A DNA stretch of 64,000 nucleotides from Larkinella insperata. Lineage in GTDB: Bacteria; Bacteroidota; Bacteroidia; Cytophagales; Spirosomataceae. Location of the stretch: contig NZ_CP110973.1 of NCBI RefSeq assembly GCF_026248825.1, forward strand, positions 5,663,501-5,727,500. Direction: 5' to 3'. The stretch's first letter is position 1, and each line of letters begins with the position of its first letter. A program made the translations under genes and the position numbers. Below, in pieces: positions 43,420 through 52,953 of the stretch. The notes below the pieces were generated by a model. It was not told the origin of the DNA. It ran no database searches and worked only from the letters and a program-made list of their open reading frames with translations.

Positions 43420-45312
43420 ATGAAAAAGTTTGTATTCCTGCTTTGTCTGCTGGTTCCCGGCTTTTTTACTTCGGTCCGGGCCGATCTCCCTATTGATAAG
43501 CTCCCCGTTCCGCCGGTTATTCAACCCATCGTTGGCCAGGAGGGCCAATGGCTGTCGGTGATTCTGCCCACGTTCAGCGGGGGTGGTTCGGTGTACCTGG
43601 ATTACACGTTACGCCGGTTTTCCGGCTCCCCGCACAACGATCCGGGCGCTTCGATGCCGGCGGGAATCAGCTTTAACCCATCCCTGCGGAATCTGTACGG
43701 TTGGCCCAAAAAAGCCGGAAAATATACATTCACCTACGCGGCCAAAGCCCGCAGCGGGAATGTGGGCATGGTGACCTTTACGCTGATCATCAAACCGAAT
43801 CTAATGCCGGTGGCGCCCTCGGTGGGTCCGCAGGAAGTAAAAGCAGGGCAATCCTTTTCCATTCAGCTTCCGGAATTTACCGACCCGGAAAACACGTCGC
43901 TTACCTACAAGTGCGGTTTTATGGCCGTAGAGGGAGGGGGCAACCTGATCCAGCCTTCCTGGATTGTGTTTGACCCCAGCACGCGCAAGCTCGTGGGCAT
44001 TCCACCCGCAAATTGGTATGTTGACCAGCGCGTGATGGGTATTTACGAAGCGACGGATGAACAGGGAAAACGCAACAGCATATGGTTTGGCCTGGTAGTC
44101 AAACCGCAAACCGGCAATCCGCCCGTACACTTTCGGCATCCGTACGGCCCTAAAATTACTCCGCAGTACGGCAAAGAGGGAATTCCGGTTACGCTTCAAC
44201 TGCCCAAATTCACCGATCCGCAAAACAAGCCACTCACGTATAGTCTGATCAATGCCAACGATGACGCACCGTACGGCCAGATGCCCAATGGCTTGAGTTT
44301 TGACCCCGCCACCCGGAAAATTACCGGTGTTCCGGCCCAGGCTGGCGTCTACAAGATGCAGTACAAAGGGGAAGATGCCAACCAACAGGGAGTCAGCGTG
44401 TGTTTTTCGCTGGTCGTGGAAGCCAATGCCATGCCGGTGGCCCCCGCTCTTCAATCGCAGGTACTCGAACCCGGCAAACCGTTCCAATTCCAGCTTCCCA
44501 GGTTTACCGATCCGGAAAATGACCCGATGATGAGCTTTCTGGGGCTTGGCCTTGGCGTCAGCTCTACGACAGATTTCTTTCCGAGCTGGATGCACGTTGA
44601 CCTTAACACCCGGACGGTTTCCGGCACGCCCCCCCCGTATGAAGAAAGCTTCCTGCTGTCGTACCGGGCGCGGGATGCGCTCAACGAGAGTGCCGTACAA
44701 TTTAAAGTGACGGTCCGCAAAAATAACCCGCCCAAAGCACCCGTGGTGAAGAACCTGACGTACCAGGTCAACAAGCCGATGGAGGTGCATCTGCCGGTCT
44801 TCATCGATCCCGAAAGCGACCCGGTCACCCTGACGCTGGTTGGCGCCAATTATCAGCTGCCCGAAGGACTCAGCTTCAAGCCCGGCGACCGCAAACTCTA
44901 CGGGACACCCAAAAAGACCGGCGTATCTACGTTACACTACATCGGGAAAGACAGCAAAGGACTGTTGAGCAGCGTAAGTTTTACGTTCACCGTCACGGCT
45001 TCAGCCCCACCCGCAACCAGCAACGCCCGCATCGCCGGAGAATCCGCCGAAACACCGCGTGAATGGACCGCAGTGGTTTTGGGCAACCCCGTCGTGGGCG
45101 ACGATGTGGACGTGGAGATCACCGACGCGCAGGGCCAGGCGTTGCGGTTCGAGCTAACCGACCTGAATGGGCGTCTGATCAGCGGCCAGTCGCGGGATAT
45201 GCAGCAGGCTTCCGAACGAATCCGTCTGCCATTCAGCACGCAGTCAGCGGGCCTATACGTTCTCAAAATTGCCGGCCGCAACCAGATTAAAACCCTCAAA
45301 GTGGTGAAATGA
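43420..45312 (+). CDS. T9SS-secreted protein with tandem He_PIG/cadherin-like domains
   Basis: A 630-residue protein from the ATG at 43420 (MKKFVFLLCLLVPGFFTSVRA, signal peptide). About five tandem Ig-like domains of roughly 100 residues follow, each with the He_PIG pattern: a FTDPEN or FIDPESDP segment, then LSFDPATRKITGVPAQAGVY-like sequence. The C-terminus is a T9SS type A sorting domain (VEITDAQGQALRFELTDLNG to IKTLKVVK). It is probably displayed on the surface or released, with an adhesive or structural role. It is expressed from the repeat-containing promoter at 43306-43372. Confidence 0.88.
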   Translation: MKKFVFLLCLLVPGFFTSVRADLPIDKLPVPPVIQPIVGQEGQWLSVILPTFSGGGSVYLDYTLRRFSGSPHNDPGASMPAGISFNPSLRNLYGWPKKAGKYTFTYAAKARSGNVGMVTFTLIIKPNLMPVAPSVGPQEVKAGQSFSIQLPEFTDPENTSLTYKCGFMAVEGGGNLIQPSWIVFDPSTRKLVGIPPANWYVDQRVMGIYEATDEQGKRNSIWFGLVVKPQTGNPPVHFRHPYGPKITPQYGKEGIPVTLQLPKFTDPQNKPLTYSLINANDDAPYGQMPNGLSFDPATRKITGVPAQAGVYKMQYKGEDANQQGVSVCFSLVVEANAMPVAPALQSQVLEPGKPFQFQLPRFTDPENDPMMSFLGLGLGVSSTTDFFPSWMHVDLNTRTVSGTPPPYEESFLLSYRARDALNESAVQFKVTVRKNNPPKAPVVKNLTYQVNKPMEVHLPVFIDPESDPVTLTLVGANYQLPEGLSFKPGDRKLYGTPKKTGVSTLHYIGKDSKGLLSSVSFTFTVTASAPPATSNARIAGESAETPREWTAVVLGNPVVGDDVDVEITDAQGQALRFELTDLNGRLISGQSRDMQQASERIRLPFSTQSAGLYVLKIAGRNQIKTLKVVK

Positions 45313-45489
45313 CAAACCGGTGAGTGATGAGCCGCCAATTCATCACTCATCGCTCCCTCCCCGGTAACGCCGTTGTTGTGGTGAGGCAACGTCAGCGGTC
45401 GGGTTACCGGATTACCTTCCGGAAAAACCCCAGGATAAGTAATTGCCCGAGTTATGATCTTGCTCACCCGCTCCAATCCGATTAGACCG

Positions 45490-45497
45490 TAGATTTG
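45490..45497 (+). promoter_or_regulatory. -7 box for the CoA-transferase gene
   Basis: TAGATTTG matches TAnnTTTG exactly and lies 40 bp before the ATG at 45538. No TTG is found at the normal -33 distance. The region upstream (45321-45349 and 45361-45412) holds two inverted repeats (TGAGTGATGA/TCATCACTCA and CCGGTAAC/GTTACCGG). Confidence 0.45.
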
Positions 45498-45537
45498 CCG
45501 AATCACTCAACATCGACTCTGGTCATACGTTCCACCC

Positions 45538-46830
45538 ATGCATAATCTGGTTCCCATCATCAGCCCGGAGCAGGCCGTTCAGGTCATTCATTCCGGAAAC
45601 CGCGTTTTTATTCACAGCGTTGCCCAGACACCCCACCGGCTTATCAAGGCGATGGTTGAACGGGCCGTTAACGAGGACCTGCGTGACGTTGAAGTTTGCC
45701 ACATGCACACGGAAGGTCACCTGCCTTACTGCGAAGAACAATATGCGAAACACTTTAACCCCAACGCGTTTTTCATCGGGGCCAACATGCGCAAACAGGT
45801 CAACGCCGGTATTGCCGACTACGTCCCCATTTTCCTGAGCGAGATTCCGTTGCTTTTCGAGCGGAACATCCTGCCCCTGGATGTGGCCCTGATTCAGGTT
45901 TCCCCGCCCGATCAACACGGGTTCTGTTCCCTCGGGCCGTCGGTTGACATTTCCCTGAGCGCCGTTAAGAATGCCAAATATGTCATTGCACAGATTAACC
46001 CAAACGTGCCCCGTACGCACGGCGACGGCATTATTCACATCAAAACCCTGCACGCGGCCATTGAGTGCGACGACCCGCTGTACGAAATGCCGCTCAAAAC
46101 CGCTTCCGCCACCGAACAGCGAATTGGCCGGTACGTGGCCGAACTGGTGGAAGACGGCGCTACGCTGCAAATGGGCATCGGCGGAATTCCGAATGCGGTA
46201 CTGGCCGAACTGGTGCACCACCAAAGGCTGGGCATTCATACCGAAATGTTTTCCGACGGCGTGATTGACCTGGTGGAGCGGGGCGTTATCACCAACGAAA
46301 ACAAGAAAGCCATTCCCTACAAGCTGGTTTCCTGCTTCGCGATGGGCACCCGGCGGTTGTACGATTTTATGCACGATAACCCCGGAATTGCCATGAAGTC
46401 GGTGACCTACACCAACGACACGGCCATCATCCGGCGCAATCCAAAAGTGACGGCCATCAACAGCGCCATCGAGGTGGATCTGACGGGTCAGGTCTGCGCC
46501 GACACCATCGGAACGTTCCAGTACTCGGGCGTGGGCGGGCAGATGGACTTTGTGCGGGGGGCGTCGCTCTCGGAAGGCGGCAAGCCGATCATTGCCCTGC
46601 CATCGGTAACCAAATACGGGGAAAGCAAGATTGTGCCGTTTCTGAAAGAAGGAGCCGGTGTTACCACCACCCGCGCCCACGTTCACTACATCGTTACGGA
46701 ATACGGAGTGGCGTATCTCTACGGCAAAAACCTCCGCCAGCGCGCCCGGGCGCTGATCGACATTGCCCACCCCGACCACCGCGAAACGCTGGAACGGCAG
46801 GCCCACGAGCGGTTTAAGATTTTTGAGTAA
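45538..46830 (+). CDS. Acetyl-CoA hydrolase/CoA-transferase family protein
   Basis: A 430-residue cytosolic protein of the Cat1/4-hydroxybutyrate CoA-transferase type. Visible family features are GIGGIPNAVLAEL, HTEMFSDGVIDLVERGV, the active-site glutamate in NSAIEVDLTGQV (near 311), YSGVGGQMDFVRGA and the C-terminal VTEYGVAYLYGK. Members move CoA between acetate or other short acids, or hydrolyse acetyl-CoA. It is a single gene followed by a strong terminator. The true acyl substrate is not determined. Confidence 0.9.
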   Translation: MHNLVPIISPEQAVQVIHSGNRVFIHSVAQTPHRLIKAMVERAVNEDLRDVEVCHMHTEGHLPYCEEQYAKHFNPNAFFIGANMRKQVNAGIADYVPIFLSEIPLLFERNILPLDVALIQVSPPDQHGFCSLGPSVDISLSAVKNAKYVIAQINPNVPRTHGDGIIHIKTLHAAIECDDPLYEMPLKTASATEQRIGRYVAELVEDGATLQMGIGGIPNAVLAELVHHQRLGIHTEMFSDGVIDLVERGVITNENKKAIPYKLVSCFAMGTRRLYDFMHDNPGIAMKSVTYTNDTAIIRRNPKVTAINSAIEVDLTGQVCADTIGTFQYSGVGGQMDFVRGASLSEGGKPIIALPSVTKYGESKIVPFLKEGAGVTTTRAHVHYIVTEYGVAYLYGKNLRQRARALIDIAHPDHRETLERQAHERFKIFE

Positions 46831-46847
46831 ATTCGTAGCAACTCCCC

Positions 46848-46877
46848 AAAAAAATGGCCCGTAATGGGCCATTTTTT
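46848..46877 (+). terminator. Rho-independent terminator after the CoA-transferase gene
   Basis: AAAAAATGGCCC pairs with GGGCCATTTTTT around the 5-nt loop GTAAT. Confidence 0.9.
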
Positions 46878-46990
46878 CGGAATTAACCCGCGCCAAAACC
46901 GGCTATCATTTTCTGGCAACGTGCCGCTTGTTTGGTTTTTATGTTGCGCTATTGTTTTCAACAACCTGCTCCTTTCCAACCTGTTTACGC

Positions 46991-47857
46991 ATGAGATTTA
47001 CGGCTATCCTCCTTTTTGTTCTTTTACTTACCGCAACAACCGTTTCGGCCCAGCAAACCGAGCCGGTTGAAATCCTGTTTATCGGCTTCGATCACCTCAA
47101 CCAACTGGCAAACGGCACCCCCGAGTCCGAGGTACTGAGCCCGAAAAAACAAGCCGAACTCGCCAAACTCAACGCGGCCCTGAAGCGATTTGCCCCGGAT
47201 ATGATCATGGTGGAAGTAGATCCCAAAGGACAAGCGCGTCTGGACAGTCTGTTCCGGTTGTACCGGGCCGGTTCGCTTAACCTGGCCAACCTGGAGGGAG
47301 GCCGCAGCGAAACGTATCAGGTGGGTTTTGCGCTCGGCAAACTGCTCAACCACCAGCGTATTTACGGGATTGATCACTACGACGCCACGTCGCAATCGCT
47401 GCTGAGCCAAGGCGAAAACATTGAAATTTACCGGCAGGGCCTGCAAACTCTTCAGAAAACCGCCCGACCGCTTAAAAAAGCCGTGCAGCAAGACAGTCTT
47501 TCGCTGTACGATTACGTGGTCGCCATCAACCGGCCCGAGATGATTCAGCTAACCCACCGGCTGTTTTACAACACCCCCGCCCTGGTCGTCAACGGCGAAT
47601 TTTCGGAATCGGGCACGCACAGCGCTGACCTCAGTAAACTTGACAAAGCGTACATCGGGGCCGAATTCATCAGCCTGTTTTACAACCGGAATCTCAAGAT
47701 TTATTCGAATATTTTAACTACGCAGCTCAGAAACCGGGGTCGGAAATTGCTCGTCATGATGGGCCAGACGCACATCGGCGTGTTACAGGATCTGGTCAAA
47801 GACAATCCGGCGTATAAGATCATCCCGGCGCTGACGTACCTGGCCCCGCCCAAATAG
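46991..47857 (+). CDS. Exported DUF5694-type protein
   Basis: A 288-residue protein from the ATG at 46991 (MRFTAILLFVLLLTATTVSAQ, signal peptide); the frame is open upstream without family features. The body begins VEILFIGFDHLNQ, continues MIMVEVDPKGQARLDSLFR and closes with LLVMMGQTHIGVLQDLVKDN. The pattern of an Ile-rich first strand with a conserved late QTHIG matches DUF5694, a Bacteroidota family related to TraB/ChaN-like proteins, which may be metallohydrolases. Function unproven. Convergent with the 47912 gene. Confidence 0.75.
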   Translation: MRFTAILLFVLLLTATTVSAQQTEPVEILFIGFDHLNQLANGTPESEVLSPKKQAELAKLNAALKRFAPDMIMVEVDPKGQARLDSLFRLYRAGSLNLANLEGGRSETYQVGFALGKLLNHQRIYGIDHYDATSQSLLSQGENIEIYRQGLQTLQKTARPLKKAVQQDSLSLYDYVVAINRPEMIQLTHRLFYNTPALVVNGEFSESGTHSADLSKLDKAYIGAEFISLFYNRNLKIYSNILTTQLRNRGRKLLVMMGQTHIGVLQDLVKDNPAYKIIPALTYLAPPK

Positions 47858-47911
47858 GAACGATCAAAATTCGTCCAATCGACGGCGGATCAATTTAATT
47901 TTGAGGACTTT

Positions 47912-48772
47912 TCAGGGAGCCTGCTGGGCGTAATCACCGATGGTCAGGGTCGGCGGGCCCAGGTCGGTCCAGGTTTGTTCGGCTTCGAAGCTTTCGGGAT
48001 ACCTGTTTAGTGCTTCCACGATGTGCGCGCCATAGTTGACCGTTCGGCTAAACCGCCCCAGGAATTTCAAAACGCCCAGCGGGGCTTTAACCAGGGTTAG
48101 TTTTCGCTTCGCGTACTGATCGACAAACAGCTTCGCACCGGCTTCGTAGGTGTGGGCTTCCGGCCCCTGAACAACGTACTCGCGGTTTTGATCGCCCGGC
48201 AGTTGCAGGGCCCGCGCCACCTGCCGACCGTAGTCCTGCCCGGCCACAAACCACATGCGAACGTCGGACTGCCCCGCCAGCGGCAAAACCGGACCCTGCG
48301 TCTGCATCGAGAAACTCTCCATGAACGTGGACGGGTAAAAAATGGTGACCGGGAGCCCCGACTGCTTCAACAACCGCACCGCTTCGTGCTTTACCTCGAA
48401 CACCCACCAGTCAAAACCGTTCATGCCCTGATAGCGCATCACGAGCGACGACATATAGCCGATGCGCCGGACCCCCGCCCGCCGGGCCTCGTCCAGCAGA
48501 ATTTTCATCCCGTCGGTTTCGGTGTGAAAGTCGCCCGGTTTTTCGGCCTGCCGGACGGACAGGTTCAGGTAAACGGCCTGCTGGTTTTGCAGTCCGGCCC
48601 GCAGGCTTTCCGGGTTCCGCAAATCGGCCCGGACGATCCGGGCCTTGGGAAACAGGGCTTTGGCTTTATCGGGGTTGCGCGCCAGAATCGTAACGGTATA
48701 CCCGGCCGCAATCAGTTGCTCCGTAACGGGCTTCCCGATCAGCCCCGTGGCTCCCAGAACGGCGATGTTCAT
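47912..48772 (-). CDS. NmrA-like NAD(P)-binding atypical SDR protein
   Basis: A 286-residue cytosolic protein. The N-terminal nucleotide-binding motif is AVLGATGLIGKPV (GxxGxxG), followed by a strand ending ILARNPDKAKAL, as in NmrA/YcfL-type reductases. YMSSLVMRYQG lies where the SDR serine is expected, but no clear YxxxK is present, so it may bind rather than reduce. It overlaps the pseudouridine synthase gene by 4 bp, last in a three-gene run from 50699. Confidence 0.85.
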   Translation of the reverse strand: MNIAVLGATGLIGKPVTEQLIAAGYTVTILARNPDKAKALFPKARIVRADLRNPESLRAGLQNQQAVYLNLSVRQAEKPGDFHTETDGMKILLDEARRAGVRRIGYMSSLVMRYQGMNGFDWWVFEVKHEAVRLLKQSGLPVTIFYPSTFMESFSMQTQGPVLPLAGQSDVRMWFVAGQDYGRQVARALQLPGDQNREYVVQGPEAHTYEAGAKLFVDQYAKRKLTLVKAPLGVLKFLGRFSRTVNYGAHIVEALNRYPESFEAEQTWTDLGPPTLTIGDYAQQAP

Positions 48773-49554
48773 GATGGGGTCGTGTTTTCGCTCAAAGCCG
48801 GAGTGTTGAACAAGACTGTCAGCATCCGGCTGAATTCGGTCTGCCAGGGTGCCGTAATGAAAATTTCGTCCTGGGTCAGCGGATGCCGGAAGTGGATGCG
48901 CTGGGCGTGCAGCAGCATGGTTTCCATCCCGAAATGATCCTTAAACAACCGGTTTTGCTTGTTGCAGCCGTGGGGCCGGTCGCCAATGATCGGGTGGAAA
49001 ACATGCGCCATGTGTTTGCGAAGCTGGTGCAGTCGCCCGGTGGTGGGCGTCAACTCCACGAGCGAATACCGGGAGGTGGCGTGTTTGCCAAACGGCAACG
49101 GAATTTCGGTGCGCCGGAGGGTTTTCAGGCGCGTAAATGCATCCTGTACCGTGCCCACTTTGGCGTTCGACGACCCCGCCGAACGTTCGTCGACCCGCAG
49201 CGGATAATCAATGTCCAGTTCGTCGGGGGTATACCCGCGCACGATGGCGAGGTAGGCTTTGTCCACCTGGCCCTCGGCAAACTGCTGCTGCATGAGCGAA
49301 TTCATGGTTTCATCCAGCGCAAACAACAGCACACCCCCGGTTTTGCGGTCGAGCCGGTGAACGGGATAGACGCGCCGGCCCAACTGGTCGCGCAGCAGTT
49401 GCACGGCAAACTCACTGGCGTCGCTGGCGATGATGGACCGGTGCACCAGCAAACCGTGCGGTTTATTTACCGCCACCAGATCGTCGGATTGGTAAAGAAT
49501 TTCAAGTTCCCGCCCGGAAGGAATTGCGCCCGTCGCCGGCTGCTCGGTTTCCAT
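48769..49554 (-). CDS. truC: RNA pseudouridine synthase, TruC type
   Basis: A 261-residue protein from the ATG at 49554; a TTG codon one codon upstream also opens the frame. The RluA-family catalytic motif HRLDRKTGG holds the aspartate near residue 66. LVELTPTTGRLHQLRKHMAH, IIGDRPHG and FKDHFGMETMLLHAQRI follow, the latter part matching TruC (uridine 65 of tRNA) more than RluC or RluD, and no S4 domain is present. The start codon shares one base with the GH5 stop (TGATG), so translation is coupled. Confidence 0.8.
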   Translation of the reverse strand: METEQPATGAIPSGRELEILYQSDDLVAVNKPHGLLVHRSIIASDASEFAVQLLRDQLGRRVYPVHRLDRKTGGVLLFALDETMNSLMQQQFAEGQVDKAYLAIVRGYTPDELDIDYPLRVDERSAGSSNAKVGTVQDAFTRLKTLRRTEIPLPFGKHATSRYSLVELTPTTGRLHQLRKHMAHVFHPIIGDRPHGCNKQNRLFKDHFGMETMLLHAQRIHFRHPLTQDEIFITAPWQTEFSRMLTVLFNTPALSENTTPS

Positions 49555-50699
49555 CAATATTTTGCCATCAGATTCAACAATTTCCGGTCCAGCTTGTGGC
49601 CGTGCCAGTTTTCGTACGCCACATCCGTACGCTCAGAATCCAGCACGCCAAACGAGCCGCTGAATTCCCAGAGCGCAAAGCCGATGCCGTTGCTGGTCAG
49701 GATGTCGAGGACGTCGCCAAACCAGGCCAGAAATACATCGTGGGGCGTTTTATTCCAGCAGCCGCACTCGCCACAGTGGACGCCCACCCCCTGATTGACC
49801 AGCTTGATCCACGGTTTATAGAACTCTTCCAGCATCGCGCGGCTGAGGTATTTGTCGCCCACCTGCCCCGGCCATTTGGGCATCGGCAGGTTTTCGGGGT
49901 CTTTGTTGGCCCAGGGCGCTTTGTAGTGCGAAATAATGCCCGGATGATACCCCCGGCAGCTCTGACCGATGTTCAGGTCCGTGATTTCGGGAATAACCGT
50001 CGAACCGCCACTGTTGCCGTCGGCAATCACCAGGTGCTTGGGGTTTTCTTTCCGAATGGCCTCCGCAGCGGCTTTGGCGACTTTCCGATACACCTCGCCC
50101 GGCACCGGCCCGCTTTTGGAATGCTGGTCGTTCATGTCTTCGCGCATACTCGGTTCGTTCACCAGGTCAAAGCTGATTTTGTCCGACGAGGTGTTTTTAT
50201 AGCGCTTAGCCCACATGTTCCAGTGAAAATTAAACGCATCCTGCGCCTGCTGATCGCGCCAGAGGTTATACGGTTCGTGAAAACCGGCATTGATGCAGTA
50301 GCCGGGCGCGCGGTGCAGGTTCAGGCTTACGTGCAGGCCGTGTTTGTGGGCCATCGCCACCAGGTTATCAATCCGCTCCACGGCCTGCTCGTCAATCTGG
50401 TAGACTTCTTCGGGCGTAATGTTCCGGCTGCGGTCGAATTTGAGGTAAGCCGGATAGGCAATGGGAATCCGGACAAAATCAAAGCCCCAGTCCCGCATCC
50501 ATTTAAAGTACTCCTCCCGGGTGGCCGGACGGCTCTGGGCCGGATTTGGCGAAAAGAAATCCAGCAGGTTGAACCCCTTCCATTTGGGCAGTTTGTTTTT
50601 GGCCGCTGGAGCCGGAGTAGACGCCAAAACCGCGGGACCGGACGCACTAACGGCAGCCGCCAGCAGGCCGGTATGTTGGATAAATGTTCTGCGTTGCAT
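49554..50699 (-). CDS. Glycoside hydrolase family 5-like cellulase-fold enzyme
   Basis: A 381-residue protein with an RR-type leader (MQRRTFIQHTGLLAAAVSAS), so exported, possibly by Tat. The GH5 (beta/alpha)8 features are complete: FDFVRIPIAYP, LHVSLNLHRAPGYCIN, the acid/base glutamate in FDLVNEPS, RGYHPGI and the nucleophile glutamate in GVHCGECGCWN; WEFSGSFGVLD closes the barrel. It probably cleaves a beta-glucan, mannan or other beta-linked glycan. It heads the run with truC and the NmrA-like gene; a -7 box lies at 50724-50731. Confidence 0.9.
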   Translation of the reverse strand: MQRRTFIQHTGLLAAAVSASGPAVLASTPAPAAKNKLPKWKGFNLLDFFSPNPAQSRPATREEYFKWMRDWGFDFVRIPIAYPAYLKFDRSRNITPEEVYQIDEQAVERIDNLVAMAHKHGLHVSLNLHRAPGYCINAGFHEPYNLWRDQQAQDAFNFHWNMWAKRYKNTSSDKISFDLVNEPSMREDMNDQHSKSGPVPGEVYRKVAKAAAEAIRKENPKHLVIADGNSGGSTVIPEITDLNIGQSCRGYHPGIISHYKAPWANKDPENLPMPKWPGQVGDKYLSRAMLEEFYKPWIKLVNQGVGVHCGECGCWNKTPHDVFLAWFGDVLDILTSNGIGFALWEFSGSFGVLDSERTDVAYENWHGHKLDRKLLNLMAKY

Positions 50700-50723
50700 A
50701 CAGGGACGGGAATTATGAATTCA

Positions 50724-50731
50724 CAAACTTA
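50724..50731 (-). promoter_or_regulatory. -7 box for the GH5-truC-NmrA run
   Basis: On the minus strand TAAGTTTG matches TAnnTTTG exactly, 24 bp before the GH5 start at 50699. No TTG at the expected -33 distance. Confidence 0.4.
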
Positions 50732-50884
50732 CTCAAAAACCACTTTAGTCCTGTTTTTGCGCAATTGATTCCGGGCCTTTCGCAATTGGCGCATAAGGGG
50801 CTCCGATTCTACCCGCCAAGCCCGCAATTTTGCAGGACCCGATCACCGTTTCGGGCTTAAAACAACAAATACGCAAGAACCAAG

Positions 50885-52117
50885 ATGAAGTCCGTACACC
50901 GTTTGCTGTCGAAAGCAGCCTTGCTGGCCCTGGTGGTCAGTGCATTGACCAGTTGCAACAAAGAACCCGTAACGCCCGAACCCGGCGAAGGGGGCGAATC
51001 ACCGGTAGAGGTTCCCAACACACCGTTTTCCTCCATCCCCGACGAACTGGTTGGCACCTGGTACGCCAGCCACAACGAAGGTCCGCTGACGGAAAACTGG
51101 AAAAACGGGACGTTTCAGGGGGAGCAGGGTTTCCGCGAATTCCGCACCATGATTTTTACCAAAGACGGCAGAAACGCGGTTGAGTACACGTCGGAGGTGT
51201 ATAACCTGAGTGCTGGGGAAGAAAAGCGGTATCTCTACAAAATAACGGGGACGCTCGAATACAAGTCCAATCCGGCGCAGTTGACCTTTCACGCCCAGTC
51301 TGGCGTCATGCGGGTTTACAGCAACCTGACAACGGGTTACAAGGAATCGCCCATCAAGGCAGACGATCTGAAAAGCTACTACAGTGTTTTGCGGAATCCG
51401 CACGGCACCACGTTTCCCAACGAAACCAACTATCTGAAAGCCCAGCGGTTTGACGGCGGCAACCAGTTTTCGGTGGAATACACCAAAGTAGGCAACGACG
51501 TTCCTACCACGCCGGGCGGTGACGGAAGCTACTCCAAGCCACCGACCTCCGGCACCTACGTTCAGATTGGCAAACAATATTACCCGACCGTCACCATCGG
51601 CTCCCAGGAATGGATGTCGGTCAATTACGATGGGGGCGCGGGCGGCCTGAAAGACAACAACAAACCGCAGTACGGCACTTATTATAAATACGCGGATCTC
51701 CCCAATGTAATCAAGATTCCGGCGGGCTGGCGGCTGCCCTCGCGGGAAGATTTTGTTCAACTGCTCAAATCGCAGGGTCTGGAACTAAACGAATGGGGCT
51801 CAACCGACGGTGAAGATCTGGCTTCAAAGAAAAAGCTGGGTCAGCTGATGGCGGCAAAGGGCTGGACCAAACAGGATGGCTACGCCAACAACCGGTCGGG
51901 TTTTAACGCCGTTCCCGGCAACCTCCGGGTGTTGAACGGCAACCCCCACGGCGAAGGCACCAATTGCCTGCTCTGGACCTCGGACCTGAACGAAGAAGAG
52001 ATTCCGCTTGCCTTCCAACTCATCCAGTTGCCGAGTGATACCTACGCTAAATTTGGCGGTTATCCGGTCGGCTACAACCCGCCCTACCTTCCCATCCGGC
52101 TGGTACGCGATAAGTAA
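50885..52117 (+). CDS. Lipoprotein with FISUMP domain
   Basis: A 410-residue protein. The signal peptide ends in LTSC (Cys near 24), a lipobox. An acidic Pro/Glu linker follows, then a lipocalin-like or similar beta-rich region (SIPDELVGTWYASHN to about residue 210), and from about 225 a FISUMP domain (PTVTIGSQEWMSVNYDGG, AGWRLPSREDFVQLLKSQG, NCLLWTSDLN and the end YLPIRLVRDK). FISUMP is the domain of the Fibrobacter major paralogous proteins; its role is unknown. Surface-exposed or periplasmic. Single gene with a terminator at 52141-52189. Confidence 0.82.
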   Translation: MKSVHRLLSKAALLALVVSALTSCNKEPVTPEPGEGGESPVEVPNTPFSSIPDELVGTWYASHNEGPLTENWKNGTFQGEQGFREFRTMIFTKDGRNAVEYTSEVYNLSAGEEKRYLYKITGTLEYKSNPAQLTFHAQSGVMRVYSNLTTGYKESPIKADDLKSYYSVLRNPHGTTFPNETNYLKAQRFDGGNQFSVEYTKVGNDVPTTPGGDGSYSKPPTSGTYVQIGKQYYPTVTIGSQEWMSVNYDGGAGGLKDNNKPQYGTYYKYADLPNVIKIPAGWRLPSREDFVQLLKSQGLELNEWGSTDGEDLASKKKLGQLMAAKGWTKQDGYANNRSGFNAVPGNLRVLNGNPHGEGTNCLLWTSDLNEEEIPLAFQLIQLPSDTYAKFGGYPVGYNPPYLPIRLVRDK

Positions 52118-52140
52118 CCTAACCGCAGAAACGGTTTTGC

Positions 52141-52189
52141 CAGGACGGCTTTCGGGATCATACGCCCGAAAACCGTCCTGCTCTTTTAT
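52141..52189. terminator. Terminator between convergent 50885 and 52186 genes
   Basis: CAGGACGGCTTTCGGG (52141-52156) pairs with CCCGAAAACCGTCCTG (52165-52180) with one mismatch, then CTCTTTTATT. Confidence 0.8.
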
Positions 52190-52512
52190 TCCGGGTTATG
52201 CCCCCAATTTTTGAGGGAGTATTCCCAGTTGCTGCCTTTCACTTCTTTGGGCCGCTGGGCGCTGTGGCGTTTGATGTAGCCCACCACTTTGCGCATGTGT
52301 TCAAAATCGCGGTCGGTCAGGTCAGCCTGTTTCTTGCGCTTGATATCAATGATTTTCTCGCCCGACTTGTGGCCGACAGATTCGCCATCGCCACTGTCCC
52401 AGCCCACAGACTTCGACTCTTCCGTGTCCAGCCATTTTTCCAGTTCCGACGGGCTCATGTTCACCAGGTCGTTAAATTCGTTGAGCACGTCTTTTTTTTC
52501 TTCCTCGTTCAT
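52186..52512 (-). CDS. DUF3140-family protein
   Basis: A 108-residue hydrophilic protein (MNEEEKKDVLNEFNDLVNMS). The features NMSPSELEKWLDTEES, SVGHKSGEKIIDIKRKKQ and MRKVVGYIKRHSAQRP are those of DUF3140, small basic-acidic proteins common in bacteria and suspected of DNA binding. It lies 9 bp downstream of the DUF2945 gene, a pairing that suggests a shared role. Confidence 0.8.
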   Translation of the reverse strand: MNEEEKKDVLNEFNDLVNMSPSELEKWLDTEESKSVGWDSGDGESVGHKSGEKIIDIKRKKQADLTDRDFEHMRKVVGYIKRHSAQRPKEVKGSNWEYSLKNWGHNPE

Positions 52513-52521
52513 AACGTTTGC

Positions 52522-52737
52522 TTATTTTCCTACTTTTTCTACTTCACTTTCCAGTTTCAAAACCAGATCCTTGTCCTCCTGCTCAATCACCAGCGCCGGA
52601 TCTTCCTTTGAACCGTTTCGTTTTATCTTGGACCCTTTGATGGTCTTTTCCACTTCTTCCTTGTGCACTTCTATCACCTTTCCTTCAGCGTGACCGCTGG
52701 CGTATTTCCAGCGCACCGAATCTCCTTTCTTAACCAT
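52522..52737 (-). CDS. DUF2945 (Tudor-like, hypervirulence-associated) protein
   Basis: A 71-residue protein (MVKKGDSVRWKYASGHAEGK). GDSVRWKYASGHAEGKVIEV is the DUF2945 signature, a small SH3/Tudor-like barrel, and the rest is charged. It is the first gene of a two-gene operon with the DUF3140 gene. Function unknown. Confidence 0.8.
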   Translation of the reverse strand: MVKKGDSVRWKYASGHAEGKVIEVHKEEVEKTIKGSKIKRNGSKEDPALVIEQEDKDLVLKLESEVEKVGK

Positions 52738-52953
52738 AACGTTGTGTGATTTAGTTGAAAAGCGCTTAACGGCGTGTGGAGAAAAAATGTTTTCAAAGCC
52801 GTCCCTCTCACGGTATTAGCCGGTTTCCCGGCGGACCGTCTTTATCCCGTAGCCTAAGACGGGCAAACCTCTCCCCCGGCTAACCGGTTTATCCAAAAGG
52901 CGATGCCCCACCGGGGTGTTGATTCGTACGAGACCGTTAAACAACGCAACGTT

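Noticed and set aside
45523..46896. A 457-codon frame opposite the CoA-transferase gene
   Set aside because: Antisense shadow; it also runs through the terminator of the real gene.
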